Shown: piece by piece, positions 1 to 8,579 of the stretch | Layout of the letters: the number at the start of each line of letters is the position of its first letter | Position numbering within the stretch: the stretch's first letter is position 1 | From: Amycolatopsis taiwanensis DSM 45107 | Lineage (GTDB): Bacteria; Actinomycetota; Actinomycetes; Mycobacteriales; Pseudonocardiaceae | DNA: 64,000 nt | Assembly (NCBI RefSeq): GCF_000519205.1 | Contig: NZ_KI912602.1 | Span: forward strand, 94,350-158,349 | Direction: 5' to 3' | Made by a program: the position numbers and the translations under genes | Notes under the pieces: model-generated | Seen by the model: only the letters and a program-made list of their open reading frames with translations | Told to the model about the DNA's origin: nothing | Databases searched by the model: none

Positions 1-440
1 AGTTCGGTGCCGGCATAAGCGGCCAGCCCTCGCTCGGCCAGCCGGTCCAGTTGGCGACGCAGCACCTGCCGCGGGGACGCCGGCACGTCTCCACCGTCCA
101 CCCGCTCGACATCGCACAACACCAGCGTCGTGCCCTCGTGCCACGGCACGTGCCGCAGCGTGCTCAGGTCGGGCCGGAGGACGAAGTCGCCGTAGCCGCG
201 CTCCCAGCTGGACATCTCGAAGCCGTCGACCGTGTTCATGTCGACGTCGACCGCGAGAAGGTAGTTGCACGCTTCGGTCGCGTGCGAGGCCACCTCGCCG
301 AGGAAGTAGTCGGCCGAGCAGCGCTTGCCCTGCAACCGGCCCTGCATGTCCGTCATCGCCACCAGGACGGTGTCGACCACGCCCCGGTCCACCAGTTCGC
401 GCAACTCGTCCAGGGTGAGCATGCCCTTACCGTGGTTCAT
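1..440 (-). CDS. Glutamine synthetase family protein, N-terminal part (gene runs off the window)
   Basis: About 146 codons of the N-terminus are visible; the remainder lies beyond base 1. The protein begins MNHGKGMLTLDELREL and continues with VLVAMTDMQGRLQGKR, the beta-grasp segment typical of glutamine-synthetase-like enzymes (GlnA homologues, gamma-glutamylpolyamine or gamma-glutamylethanolamide synthetases). The ATG at 438-440 has GGAAGGG about 9 bases upstream. The catalytic ATP-grasp-like domain is off the window, so the substrate cannot be judged. It diverges from an amidohydrolase-2 gene; these two domain types are fused in FluG-type proteins, which hints at ligation and hydrolysis of a gamma-glutamyl amine. 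Family assignment is fairly firm; substrate unknown. Confidence 0.8.
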   Translation of the reverse strand, partial: MNHGKGMLTLDELRELVDRGVVDTVLVAMTDMQGRLQGKRCSADYFLGEVASHATEACNYLLAVDVDMNTVDGFEMSSWERGYGDFVLRPDLSTLRHVPWHEGTTLVLCDVERVDGGDVPASPRQVLRRQLDRLAERGLAAYAGTE

Positions 441-551
441 CGGAACACCCTTCCGCACGGCCAGACCGTCAAAGGCTCACTATTGGTCCATTGATCAACG
501 CTGTCAACCCGGCGACCGTAAACTTCCAACCGCGGAGGAAAGGAAAGGCCG
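441..551. promoter_or_regulatory. Divergent promoter region of the GS-like and amidohydrolase genes
   Basis: A 111-base gap serves two divergent genes. It contains an imperfect dyad, TTGGTCCATTGATCAA (about 483-498), which could be an operator for an unknown regulator. A strong ribosome site GGAGGAAAGG lies just before the GTG at 552. No clear -35/-10 pair is visible. Confidence 0.3.
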
Positions 552-1370
552 GTGCCGGACGAGATCATCGACGTATGGCTGCAGCAGCCGAACGAGCTGT
601 TCCTTTCGCAGCCCTGGTTCGAACCGGTGCTGCGCTGGACGAAGGCGCCCACGGTCGCGCCCACGGTGTCGATGACCCTCGACGCAATGGACCAGGCCGG
701 GGTCCGGTTCGGCCTGCTCTCCGCGTGGTACACGCCATTCGGCCCGTTGATCACCAACGACGAGGTCGCGGACATCGTCTCCGCCCACCCCGGCCGGTTC
801 GGCGGCATCGCGTCCGTGGATCTCGCCGACCCCGTGCGCGCCGTGCGGGAGATCCGGCGCTGCGTGCGGGACCTGGGATTCGTGGGGGTGCGGGTGCTGC
901 CCTGGGTGTGGAACCTGCCGCCCAACGACCGGCGTTTCTACCCGGTGTACGTGGCCTGCGTGGAGGAGGACGTCCCGTTCTGCACGCAGGTCGGGCACAC
1001 CGGACCGCTCCGCCCGTCCGAACCCGGCCGCCCGATTCCCTACCTGGACGAGGTTCTGCTGGACTTCCCGGAACTGGTCGTGGTAGGCGGGCACGTCGGA
1101 TATCCGTGGGTCAACGAGGTGCTGTCGCTGGCCGACAAGTATCCCAACTTCCACCTCGACACCTCGGCCTACGCCGTACACCGCCTGCCACGAGAGATCG
1201 TCGAGTTCATGCGGGGCCGCGGACGGACCCGGGTGTTGTTCGGCAGCAACTATCCGATGCTCACCCCGGGAACGTGCCTGAAACGCCTGGCCGATCTCGG
1301 GTTGGGGGCTGAGGCCACCGAGTTGTACCTCGGCGGCAACGCGCGGCGCGTGTTCTCGCTACCGGTCTAG
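552..1370 (+). CDS. Amidohydrolase-2 family protein (ACMSD-like), non-canonical metal motif
   Basis: A 272-residue TIM-barrel amidohydrolase related to aminocarboxymuconate-semialdehyde decarboxylases. Family landmarks are FCTQVGHTGPL, VVVGGHVGYPW, the DTSAY strand and a C-terminal VLFGSNYPML. Two usual catalytic features differ: the N-terminal HxH metal motif is replaced by IIDVWLQQP, and the Asp of the usual GSDxP motif is Asn. From memory a whole actinobacterial subfamily looks like this, so it is probably not decay, but metal-dependent hydrolysis should not be assumed. The GTG start is chosen for GGAGGAAAGG upstream. Its stop overlaps the convergent membrane-protein gene by 12 bases. The divergent GS-like gene is the likely functional partner. 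Confidence 0.8.
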   Translation: MPDEIIDVWLQQPNELFLSQPWFEPVLRWTKAPTVAPTVSMTLDAMDQAGVRFGLLSAWYTPFGPLITNDEVADIVSAHPGRFGGIASVDLADPVRAVREIRRCVRDLGFVGVRVLPWVWNLPPNDRRFYPVYVACVEEDVPFCTQVGHTGPLRPSEPGRPIPYLDEVLLDFPELVVVGGHVGYPWVNEVLSLADKYPNFHLDTSAYAVHRLPREIVEFMRGRGRTRVLFGSNYPMLTPGTCLKRLADLGLGAEATELYLGGNARRVFSLPV

Positions 1371-2036
1371 CCGGCTTTCGCGTCGGAGCAGACCGGTGGC
1401 GAGCACGCTGAAGTAGCCGAATCCGATGGTGATACTGATCCGCTGCCACAGACCGTGGTAGCTGCCGGTCTGGGTGTCGGCGTCATACCGGGCGACGGCC
1501 ACCAGCAGCGTCGCCATGGCCGCAACCGCGGTGGCGGTCGAGTACCACATCCAGCCCCACTGCTTGTCGGCCGCGAAACGGGCGGCGAGCACGAGTATGG
1601 CGATGGTCATCACGATCCAGGTCGGGAACAGGTTTCCGTCGTGGATCAGGCTGTGCAGGGTGGGGTTCGCGGTTCCGGTGCTTCCTGCGGGGTAGCCGGG
1701 CTTCGGGTCGGCGACGAACACCCCGGCCACCACCAGCCCGAGCCCGAACAGACCGACGAACACCGGTGCCACGAGTGCGCCGCGGCCGGGGCGCAGCACC
1801 TTTCGCAGCCCGAGGGCGAAACAGATCGTGAACGTGCCGGCGACGATGAAGTTGGCGATCATGAGCCAACCGCGGTCACCGTTGGCGAGTTCACTGCCGA
1901 AGTGGTGCAGCGGGTTGTAGGCCGGGCGGGTCAGGCTGTCGAGCAGCAGCACGACGATGTACAGCGCCGGACCAAGGCCGGCGAGCATCAAGAGCCGGGT
2001 GCGCGGAGACGGTGCTGTCGAAACGGGCATCGACAC
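1359..2036 (-). CDS. DUF998-like integral membrane protein
   Basis: About 225 residues with roughly six hydrophobic segments: LLMLAGLGPALYIVVLLL, GWLMIANFIVAGTFTICF, VGLFGLGLVVAGVFVAD, PTWIVMTIAILVLAARF, TATAVAAMATLLVAVA and ISITIGFGYFSVLATGLL. The PxYNPLHHFGSELANGD loop after helix 1 matches the DUF998 family, whose function is unknown. I chose the GTG at 2034-2036 because TTGGAGG lies 7 bases upstream; the next ATG (2028-2030) is also possible. It diverges from an alpha/beta hydrolase across paired operators, so it is probably controlled by the TetR at 3027. Confidence 0.75.
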   Translation of the reverse strand: MSMPVSTAPSPRTRLLMLAGLGPALYIVVLLLDSLTRPAYNPLHHFGSELANGDRGWLMIANFIVAGTFTICFALGLRKVLRPGRGALVAPVFVGLFGLGLVVAGVFVADPKPGYPAGSTGTANPTLHSLIHDGNLFPTWIVMTIAILVLAARFAADKQWGWMWYSTATAVAAMATLLVAVARYDADTQTGSYHGLWQRISITIGFGYFSVLATGLLRRESRLDR

Positions 2037-2063
2037 GAGAAGACCTCCAAGTCGTGGACGTGT

Positions 2064-2096
2064 GTCTACGGTGTAGACCGTATCTATACCGTAGAC
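2064..2096. promoter_or_regulatory. Two tandem TetR-type operators
   Basis: The perfect palindrome GTCTACGGTGTAGAC (2064-2078) is followed by a second copy of the same core, TCTA-TACCG-TAGA (2083-2095). The two TCTA-N5-TAGA sites start 18 bases apart. They lie between the membrane protein and the hydrolase-TetR operon. Inference: the TetR encoded at 3027 binds here and controls both directions. Confidence 0.6.
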
Positions 2097-2127
2097 TACA
2101 CAGCGTAAGAATCCTGGAGGGGTTGGC

Positions 2128-3030
2128 ATGACATCGACAGCAGTCACCGATTTGGTCCGGACTTCCGGCGCCAGACTGCACACTGAAAAGACGGGACAGG
2201 GGCCCGCGTTGGTACTCATTCCCGGGGGCGGCGGCGACGCGGAGATGTACGGCGACATCGTCCCGCCGCTGGCAAAGCGGTTCACCGTGATCACCCTCGA
2301 CCGGCGCGGAAACTCCCGCAGCCCGCTCGACGACGAGTCCAACTCCATCGAGGTCGCGGATCAGGCGGCTGACATCCTCACCGTACTGGACCACTACGGG
2401 ATCGATCGGGCCTTCGTCTTCGGCAACAGTGGCAGCGCGATCATCACTCTGGAACTACTCGCCGAGCATGCGGGCCGCCTGCTCGGTGCCGTGGTCCACG
2501 AGCCGCCGCTGGTGCAGATCCTTCCCGGCAGCGCCGAACAGCGGGAGTTGGACGAGCTACGCCGGATCGGAGACACGGAAGGACCGTTGCAGGCATTCGT
2601 CGCCTTCGCGGCCATGACCATGCCCACGCCGTCCCGTCCGCTCCAGACTCGCCCCGGCCGAGTTGTGCTGGCAGCGATGACGCGGGTGATGCTGGCCGCC
2701 GGCTGGATGTCGCGACGGGTGACCGGACGCGAGCCGAGCGGGATGCAACGCCTGCTCGGCAACGCCGGCATCCTTGTCCGCCGCGAATTGCCCGCCTTCT
2801 GTTACGACTACGAACCGAGCCTGGCGAAGCTACGCTCGGTGCGGGTGCCATGGCGGTTGGCCACCGGCCAGGACAGCGTCGGCCGCCCCTACTACCGACC
2901 CGCCCATGTCCTCAGTGAGAAACTCGACGTGCCCTGTGTCGAGTTTCCCGGCGGACACACCGCCTATCAGCAACACCCGGAGGCATTCGCCGACCGGCTG
3001 ACCGAGATCCTGGACCAACTTCACCCATGA
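2128..3030 (+). CDS. Alpha/beta hydrolase
   Basis: A 300-residue alpha/beta-hydrolase-fold protein. It has the oxyanion segment LVLIPGGGGDAEMYG, the strand VITLDRRGNSRS, the nucleophile elbow FVFGNSGSAI (Ser in GNSGS) and a late histidine in EFPGGHTAY. The family includes esterases, lipases and C-C hydrolases; nothing here fixes the substrate. TGGAGGGG precedes the ATG. The stop overlaps the TetR start by 4 bases (ATGA), so the two are co-translated. The gene probably belongs to the TetR regulon, perhaps for detoxifying an ester or lactone signal. Confidence 0.85.
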   Translation: MTSTAVTDLVRTSGARLHTEKTGQGPALVLIPGGGGDAEMYGDIVPPLAKRFTVITLDRRGNSRSPLDDESNSIEVADQAADILTVLDHYGIDRAFVFGNSGSAIITLELLAEHAGRLLGAVVHEPPLVQILPGSAEQRELDELRRIGDTEGPLQAFVAFAAMTMPTPSRPLQTRPGRVVLAAMTRVMLAAGWMSRRVTGREPSGMQRLLGNAGILVRRELPAFCYDYEPSLAKLRSVRVPWRLATGQDSVGRPYYRPAHVLSEKLDVPCVEFPGGHTAYQQHPEAFADRLTEILDQLHP

Positions 3031-3680
3031 CAAACGACAATCGAGCACGCCGAGCGCGGCCCGCAGCGCCGATGAAACCGACGCTGAGCCGCGAATACAT
3101 CGCCGCCATGGCCCTGGCCCTCGTGGACGACGTCGGCCGGGACAAGTTCTCCATGCGCAAACTCGGCGCCGAACTCGACGTGGACCCGATGGCCGTCTAC
3201 CGGTACTTCACCGACCAGGAGGCACTCTTCGACGGCATCGCCGAGACACTGTTCGCCGAGCTCGACGTCGACACCCTGCCCTGGCACGAGTCCTGGCGCG
3301 AACTGGCCGAGCAGTACGTCCGCCGGCTGCGGGACACACTACTCACGCATCCGCACGCGGTCACCATCTTCGCCACCCGCCCGGTCCGCTCATCAATGGC
3401 CATCGACACCGGCAACCGCATGATCGAGCTCATGACCGAGTCCGGCTTCGCCCAGGGCACCGCCCTGCAGATCCTGCGCTGTCTGCGGGAATTCACCATC
3501 GGTCACGCGCTCACGCTCGCCGTGCTTCGGCTCGGCGGCGGGCGGCGCAGCAGGAAACCATCACCAGACGCACCGGAGTACAACCTTCTCGCCAAGAGCG
3601 CCGACGACGCAGGCCACGACGACCACTTCGGTCTCGGCCTCACCGCGATGCTCGACAGCTTCGCCCGACTCAAGGGATGA
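3027..3680 (+). CDS. TetR family regulator (TetR_C-type C-terminal domain)
   Basis: A 217-residue TetR/AcrR repressor. Residues about 19-65 form the DNA-binding HTH (FSMRKLGAELDVDPMAVYRYF). The remainder, with FTIGHALTLAV and a DDHFGLGLTAMLD stretch, resembles the C-terminal ligand-binding domain of the TetR class proper. It is coupled to the hydrolase by a 4-base overlap and faces the tandem operators at 2064-2096, which it probably binds. It is followed by about 200 bases in which I see no gene. Confidence 0.88.
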   Translation: MTNDNRARRARPAAPMKPTLSREYIAAMALALVDDVGRDKFSMRKLGAELDVDPMAVYRYFTDQEALFDGIAETLFAELDVDTLPWHESWRELAEQYVRRLRDTLLTHPHAVTIFATRPVRSSMAIDTGNRMIELMTESGFAQGTALQILRCLREFTIGHALTLAVLRLGGGRRSRKPSPDAPEYNLLAKSADDAGHDDHFGLGLTAMLDSFARLKG

Positions 3681-3888
3681 GTCTGTTGTGCCCTGGTGCC
3701 GGCGTTGAAAGTCGCGGGTACTGCGGCTGTGGCAGCAGCGGCTGACCACTGACCTGCACCACCGTTTGGACGGCGACAGCCAGGTGGAGGTGAGGCCGTG
3801 ACCACGCACCCCAACACCCGTGCCGCCGTTACCCACGGGGCAGAGCAGTGGGCGCCGCATCCGGCTCGCGACGCCCACCTCTGGCTGG

Positions 3889-4575
3889 TCAGCGGCGGCG
3901 GATGGCCCGGATGATCGCCAGCACGATCAGGAACGCGGCGACACCCCCGAGTACCGGCGCGAGACGCTTGGCGACCGAACTGCCGGCGTACTCGAACAGG
4001 TCGATCGCCTCGGCCTCCTTTTGCGGCGCGGGCTGCACGGCCTCGAGCTTGGGCTTGGCCGGCTCCTCGGGCGCACCCTCCGGCTTCGCCGCCTTGGCCG
4101 CCTTGGTCTCCTCGGCGGCGGCCGGCTTCTCCTGCGCGCTCAGCCGCTCGGCCAGGTTGGTCGCGAACTGGTCGAGGATCTTGCCGCCCACCTCGGAGAT
4201 CATGCCGCGGCCGAACTGGGCCGGCTTACCGGTCACGTTCAGGTCCGTGGACACCTTGCCCTTGGTGTGGCCGTCCTCCTGGGCGAGGGTCACCGTCACG
4301 GTCGCGGCGGCCGTGCCCGCGCCGCGGGTGTCCTTTCCGGAAGCCTTGATGACGATCTTCCGGGCCTTCTCGTCGGCCTCGAGGAACTCCCCGGACCCCT
4401 TGTAGGTCAGGGAGATCGGGCCCAGCTTGACCTTCACCGTGCCGGTAAAGGTCTCGCCCTCGACCTTGGTCAGCGTTGCCCCCGGCATACACGGCGCCAC
4501 GCTTTCGGGATTCGTGACGGCCTTCCATACCTGCTCAGGCGGTGCTGGAACGGTGAATTCGTGGTCAAGCCGCAC
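3889..4575 (-). CDS. CoxG-family SRPBCC protein with C-terminal membrane anchor
   Basis: 228 residues. Residues 1-145 are an SRPBCC/CoxG domain (LDHEFTVPAPPEQVWKAVT, CMPGATL, GPISLTYKGSGEF, FGRGMISEVGGKILDQFA). An Ala/Pro/Lys-rich linker follows, then a C-terminal hydrophobic helix, LAPVLGGVAAFLIVLAIIRA, with an RRR end. CoxG proteins accompany molybdenum hydroxylases and tether them to the membrane. I chose the GTG at 4573-4575 because GGGAGG precedes it; a longer reading adds an unlikely 20 residues. It lies downstream of the FAD subunit, after a 172-base gap, as the last gene of the hydroxylase operon. Confidence 0.85.
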   Translation of the reverse strand: MRLDHEFTVPAPPEQVWKAVTNPESVAPCMPGATLTKVEGETFTGTVKVKLGPISLTYKGSGEFLEADEKARKIVIKASGKDTRGAGTAAATVTVTLAQEDGHTKGKVSTDLNVTGKPAQFGRGMISEVGGKILDQFATNLAERLSAQEKPAAAEETKAAKAAKPEGAPEEPAKPKLEAVQPAPQKEAEAIDLFEYAGSSVAKRLAPVLGGVAAFLIVLAIIRAIRRR

Positions 4576-4747
4576 GGCCCGACCTCCCTTCTCGAAACAT
4601 CCGGTTTGGTCCAGAACACGTCCACCGCTAGCCATGGTCTCGTGTTTTGGACAGCGCTCCTTTCAGCAACCTTACTTGCGCCCGGCCACGTCAACCCGTC
4701 ATTGCGACGTGACGGACGCCTCCAGACTCTCTCACCCTCCTCCTGTG

Positions 4748-5602
4748 TTACCCGGCGAGCGCGGCGGAAACGGCCCGGCCGGTCAGGACTCGAGCCAGTT
4801 CCTGCCGGTACTCGACATCGGAGTTGTTGTCCGGCGTCGGGTCGGTGCCCTCGGCGGCATGCGCGGCGGCGGCCCGGATCGCCTCCGGCGTCGCCGGCTG
4901 CCCGACCAGGGCCTGCTCGACCGCGGTGGCCCGGACCGGGACCGCGGCCATGTTGGTCAGCCCGACCCGGGCCTCGGCGATCGTGCCGCCGTCGACCCGG
5001 ACGGTCGCCGCCACGGCCACCATCGACCAGGCCTGCGCGACCCGGTTGAACTTCTCGTAGTGCGCGTGCCAGCCGGTGAACTTCGGCACCCGGACCTCGA
5101 CCAGGATCTCGTCCGGCGCGAGCGCCGTGGTGAAGAAGTCCTGGAAGAACTCCGACGCCGGCACCGTGCGGCGCCCGTTCATCCCGGCGATCACCATCTC
5201 CGCGTCCAAGGCGAGCGCCGGGGCGAGCAGGTCGCCCGCCGGGTCCGCGTGCGCGATCGACCCGCCGAAGGTGCCGCGGTGCCGGACCTGCGGGTCCGCG
5301 ACCGTGTCCGTCGCCTTGGCCAGCAGCGCGGCGTGCTCGGCGATCAGTTGGTCGCGTTGCACGTCGTAGTGCGTGGTCATGGCACCGATGGCCAGATGAT
5401 CGGTCTCGTCGCGGACGCCGCGCAGTTCGGCGATCCGGCCGAGGTCGACGATCGTGGAGGGAGCGGCCAGTCGCATGCGCAGCACCGGGAGCAGGCTCTG
5501 GCCACCGGCGAGCACCTTGGCATCCTCCCCCGCGGCGGAAAGCGCCCGCACCGCTTCGTCCACTGTGGACGGGGCGACGTAGTCGAAGGCAGCGGGAATC
5601 AC
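4748..5602 (-). CDS. Molybdenum hydroxylase FAD-binding subunit (CoxM/CutM type)
   Basis: 284 residues, the usual size for the medium subunit. FAD-binding signatures AKVLAGGQSLLPVLRMR (about 28-44) and TVADPQVRHRGTFGGSIAHADPAGD (about 97-121) are intact, followed by the CO_deh_flav_C domain. It passes electrons from the iron-sulfur subunit to an acceptor. The GTG start has GGAGGTG upstream and overlaps the stop of the large subunit by 4 bases (GTGA), so the S-L-M genes are translationally coupled. Confidence 0.92.
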   Translation of the reverse strand: MIPAAFDYVAPSTVDEAVRALSAAGEDAKVLAGGQSLLPVLRMRLAAPSTIVDLGRIAELRGVRDETDHLAIGAMTTHYDVQRDQLIAEHAALLAKATDTVADPQVRHRGTFGGSIAHADPAGDLLAPALALDAEMVIAGMNGRRTVPASEFFQDFFTTALAPDEILVEVRVPKFTGWHAHYEKFNRVAQAWSMVAVAATVRVDGGTIAEARVGLTNMAAVPVRATAVEQALVGQPATPEAIRAAAAHAAEGTDPTPDNNSDVEYRQELARVLTGRAVSAALAG

Positions 5603-8037
5603 TGAGCACCTCCAGAAGAATCGATCGAGCCCAAACCGCCACCGGCCTCGCCGCCGAGCCCGCCGGCGGCGGTCCGGCCGCGATGGACGGCCGACCACAC
5701 GCGCATGGGCGAGCACGGCATCTCGACGTCGTTGACGCCGAACTGCCGGACCGCGTCGACCACCGCGTTGACCACTGCCGGAGTCGAGGCGATGGTGCCC
5801 GCCTCGCCAACTCCCTTGACGCCCAGGGGGTTCGAGGTCGCCGGGGTCTCCGTGCGGTCGGTGGTGAAGGAGGGCAGGTCCGCCGCCGAGGGCAGCAGGT
5901 AGTCGGCGAACGTGCCGGTGGTCAGCGTGCCGTTCTCGTTGAACACCGCCTCCTCGAACAGGGCCTGCGCAATGCCCTGGGCAAGCCCGCCGTGCACCTG
6001 GCCCTCCACGATCAGCGGGTTGACCACCGAACCCACGTCGTCCACACACACGTAGGACCGGATGTTCACGCGGCCCGTCTCGGTGTCCACCTCCGCCGCG
6101 CACAGATGGGTGCCGTGCGGGAAGGAGAAGTTCTCCGGGTCGTAGACCGCTTCCGAGTCGAGCGAGGGCTCGACGCCCTCGGGCAGGTTGTGCGCCATGA
6201 ACGTGGCGAACACGACCTCCTGGATCGTGGTCGACCGGTCGGTCCCGCGCACGGTGAACTTGCCCTGCTCGAACTCGAGGTCGTCCGGCGAGCATTCCAT
6301 CAGGTGCGCGGCGATCGAGCGGGCCTTTTCGACGACCTTGTCCGTCGCCTTGACCACCGCGATCCCACCGACCGCCAGGGACCGTGAACCGTAGGTGTCG
6401 AGGCCCTTCGCCGAGGACTGGGTGTCGCCGTGGAGCACCTCGACGTCCTCGAACGCCACGCCCAGCCGGTCGGCCACGATCTGGCTCCACGCCGTCTCGT
6501 GCCCCTGGCCGTGCGCCGACGCGCCGGTGATCACCTCGACCTTGCCGGTGGGCAGCATCCGGATGGACGCGGCCTCCCAGCCACCCGCACCGTAGTCGAG
6601 CGAGCCGAGCACCCGCGACGGCGCGAGCCCGCACATCTCGGTGTAGGTGGAGACGCCGATGCCGAGCTGGACCGGATCCTTGCGGTCCCGCCGTTCGGCC
6701 TGCTCACGGCGAAGGCCGTCGTAGTCGAACAGCTGCCGGGCCTTCTCGGTCGCGGCCTCGTAGTTGCCCGAGTCGTAGGTCAGCCCGGCGACCGTGGTGT
6801 ACGGGAACTCCTCGTGCTTGATCCAGTTCTTCTCCCGCAGTTCGAGCGGGTCCATGCCGAGCTCCGCGGCGAGCTCGTCCATGATCCGCTCGATGGCGAA
6901 CGTGGCCTCCGGCCGGCCGGCGCCGCGGTAGGCGTCGGTGAGTGTGGTGTTGGTGAACACGTTCGTGCAGGCGAAGCGGTAGGCCGGGATCTTGTAGATG
7001 GCGTTGAACATGAACGCACCCAGGATCGGCACGCCCGGCCCGACCAGGCCGAGGTAGGCGCCCATGTCGGCGAGCAGGTCGACCTTGAGGCCGGTCACCG
7101 TGCCGTCCCGGCGGGCGCTGATCGTGATGTCCTGGATCTGGTCGCGGCCGTGGTGGGCGGTGAGCATGGCCTCCGAGCGCGTCTCGGTCCATTTCACCGG
7201 CTTGCCGAGCTTCTGCGCGACCAGCAGGGCGATCGCCTCCTCGGGCAGCACGCCGATCTTGCCGCCGAACCCGCCGCCCACGTCCGGCGCGATCACGCGC
7301 AGTTTGTGTTCGGGGATGCCCAGGGTGAGCGCCGCCATCGTCTTGAGGATGTGCGGGATCTGGGTGGCCGACCACATGGTGATCTGCGGTCCGGTCGGGT
7401 CGACCACGGTCGAGCGCGGCTCCATGAAGGAGGGCACCAGCCGCTGCTGGCGGAACCTGCGCTTGACCACGACCTCGCCCTGGCCGATGGCCTCCTCGAC
7501 GTCGCCGCCCGTGCCGGCCTCCGCGGAGTCGAACACCCACAGCGCGTTGCGGTTGGTGCCGAGGTCCCCGTGCACCAGCGGCGCGCCTTCGGCGAGGGCC
7601 TCCTCCAAGCCCAGCACCACGGGCAGTTCCTCGTAGTCGATGTCGATGGCTTCGATGGCGTCGCGCGCTTCGGCCGCGCTCCGGGCGACCACGACGGCGA
7701 TCCCCTCACCGGCGAAGTTCACCTGGTCCGACGCGAGGACGGGGCGGCGCGGATGTTTCATGTCCGGCGTGACCGGCCAGGCGCACGGCATGCCGATGGT
7801 GCCCTCCGGGTCGAGGTCCGCGGCCGTGTAAACGGCGGCCACGCCGGGCATGTCCCGGGCGGCGGACGTGTCGATGGAGTTGATCCGCGCGTGCGCGAAG
7901 GGGCTTCGCGCGACGGCGATGTGCAGCAGACCCGGCAGCGTGATGTTGTCGGTCCACCGGGTACGGCCGGTGATCAGCCGGGCGTCTTCCTTACGGGCCC
8001 GGGCCTTGCCGACCTCGTTTTCCACGGTCGCGGTCAT
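5599..8037 (-). CDS. Molybdenum hydroxylase large subunit, CoxL form II type
   Basis: 812 residues binding the molybdopterin cytosine dinucleotide cofactor; xanthine dehydrogenase / aldehyde oxidase family. The active-site loop at about 365-371 reads DAYRGAGRPEA. AYRGAGR is the form II signature; genuine aerobic CO dehydrogenases (form I) have AYRCSFR. The conserved catalytic Glu sits in VKGVGEAGTIAS near residue 742. So this is an aldehyde/aromatic/heteroaromatic hydroxylase of unknown substrate, not a proven CO dehydrogenase. I start at ATG 8035-8037; a reading open further upstream merely crosses the small-subunit gene. The start shares one base with the small-subunit stop. Confidence 0.92.
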   Translation of the reverse strand: MTATVENEVGKARARKEDARLITGRTRWTDNITLPGLLHIAVARSPFAHARINSIDTSAARDMPGVAAVYTAADLDPEGTIGMPCAWPVTPDMKHPRRPVLASDQVNFAGEGIAVVVARSAAEARDAIEAIDIDYEELPVVLGLEEALAEGAPLVHGDLGTNRNALWVFDSAEAGTGGDVEEAIGQGEVVVKRRFRQQRLVPSFMEPRSTVVDPTGPQITMWSATQIPHILKTMAALTLGIPEHKLRVIAPDVGGGFGGKIGVLPEEAIALLVAQKLGKPVKWTETRSEAMLTAHHGRDQIQDITISARRDGTVTGLKVDLLADMGAYLGLVGPGVPILGAFMFNAIYKIPAYRFACTNVFTNTTLTDAYRGAGRPEATFAIERIMDELAAELGMDPLELREKNWIKHEEFPYTTVAGLTYDSGNYEAATEKARQLFDYDGLRREQAERRDRKDPVQLGIGVSTYTEMCGLAPSRVLGSLDYGAGGWEAASIRMLPTGKVEVITGASAHGQGHETAWSQIVADRLGVAFEDVEVLHGDTQSSAKGLDTYGSRSLAVGGIAVVKATDKVVEKARSIAAHLMECSPDDLEFEQGKFTVRGTDRSTTIQEVVFATFMAHNLPEGVEPSLDSEAVYDPENFSFPHGTHLCAAEVDTETGRVNIRSYVCVDDVGSVVNPLIVEGQVHGGLAQGIAQALFEEAVFNENGTLTTGTFADYLLPSAADLPSFTTDRTETPATSNPLGVKGVGEAGTIASTPAVVNAVVDAVRQFGVNDVEMPCSPMRVWSAVHRGRTAAGGLGGEAGGGLGSIDSSGGAQ

Positions 8038-8579
8038 CACTCGCCTCCCGCCGGGACCTTGCTGGCGGCCCCTTCCGAAGACGCCCGGGCCACCCGCTCG
8101 GCCTCGGGTCCGGCGCCGGGACGCATGTGGTGGGCGGCGTCCCGCACGGCGCGCACGATGTTCTGGTAACCCGTGCAGCGGCACAGGTTCCCTTCCAGGC
8201 CCTCGCGGACGGCCTGCTCGTCCGGGTCCGGGTTGTCGGCAAGGAGGTCGACGGCCTGCATGATCATGCCGGGCGTGCAGTATCCGCACTGCAAGGCGTG
8301 GTTGTCGTGGAACGCCTGCTGCACGGGGTGCAACTGGCCGTCGCGGGCCAGCCCCTCGATCGTGGTGATCTCGCTGCCGTCGGCCTGTACGGCGAGCACC
8401 GAGCAAGATTTCACGCTTTGCCCGTTCAGGTGGACGGTGCACGCGCCGCAGTTGCTGGTGTCGCAGCCGATTACGGTGCCGACTTTGCCAAGTGTCTCCC
8501 TCAGGTAGTGCACAAGTAACGTTCGAGGTTCGACCTCGTCGGTGTACTGGGTGCCGTCGACTGTGACGGTGATACGCAT
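8037..8579 (-). CDS. Molybdenum hydroxylase [2Fe-2S] small subunit (CoxS/CutS type)
   Basis: 180 residues. The plant-type cluster ligands are Cys39, 44, 47 and 59 (GCDTSNCGACTVHLNGQ). The second cluster uses Cys98 and 101 (QCGYCTPGM) and Cys133 and 135 (NLCRCTGYQ). It relays electrons from the molybdenum centre to the FAD subunit. First gene of the S-L-M set; CTGGAGGG precedes the ATG. The 260 bases upstream should hold the operon promoter. They contain two direct copies of TGCGGACC (8719 and 8751) but no clear -10/-35. Confidence 0.93.
   Translation of the reverse strand: MRITVTVDGTQYTDEVEPRTLLVHYLRETLGKVGTVIGCDTSNCGACTVHLNGQSVKSCSVLAVQADGSEITTIEGLARDGQLHPVQQAFHDNHALQCGYCTPGMIMQAVDLLADNPDPDEQAVREGLEGNLCRCTGYQNIVRAVRDAAHHMRPGAGPEAERVARASSEGAASKVPAGGE

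Noticed and set aside
3681..3888. Gene remnant between TetR and CoxG
   Set aside because: Open frames on both strands have no recognisable similarity or start context.
4748..6634. 628-residue reading upstream of the FAD subunit
   Set aside because: The first 340 residues are the large-subunit gene out of frame; GTG 5602 with GGAGGTG gives the normal 284-residue protein.
5599..8037. Aerobic CO dehydrogenase (form I CoxL)
   Set aside because: Active-site loop is AYRGAGR rather than AYRCSFR.
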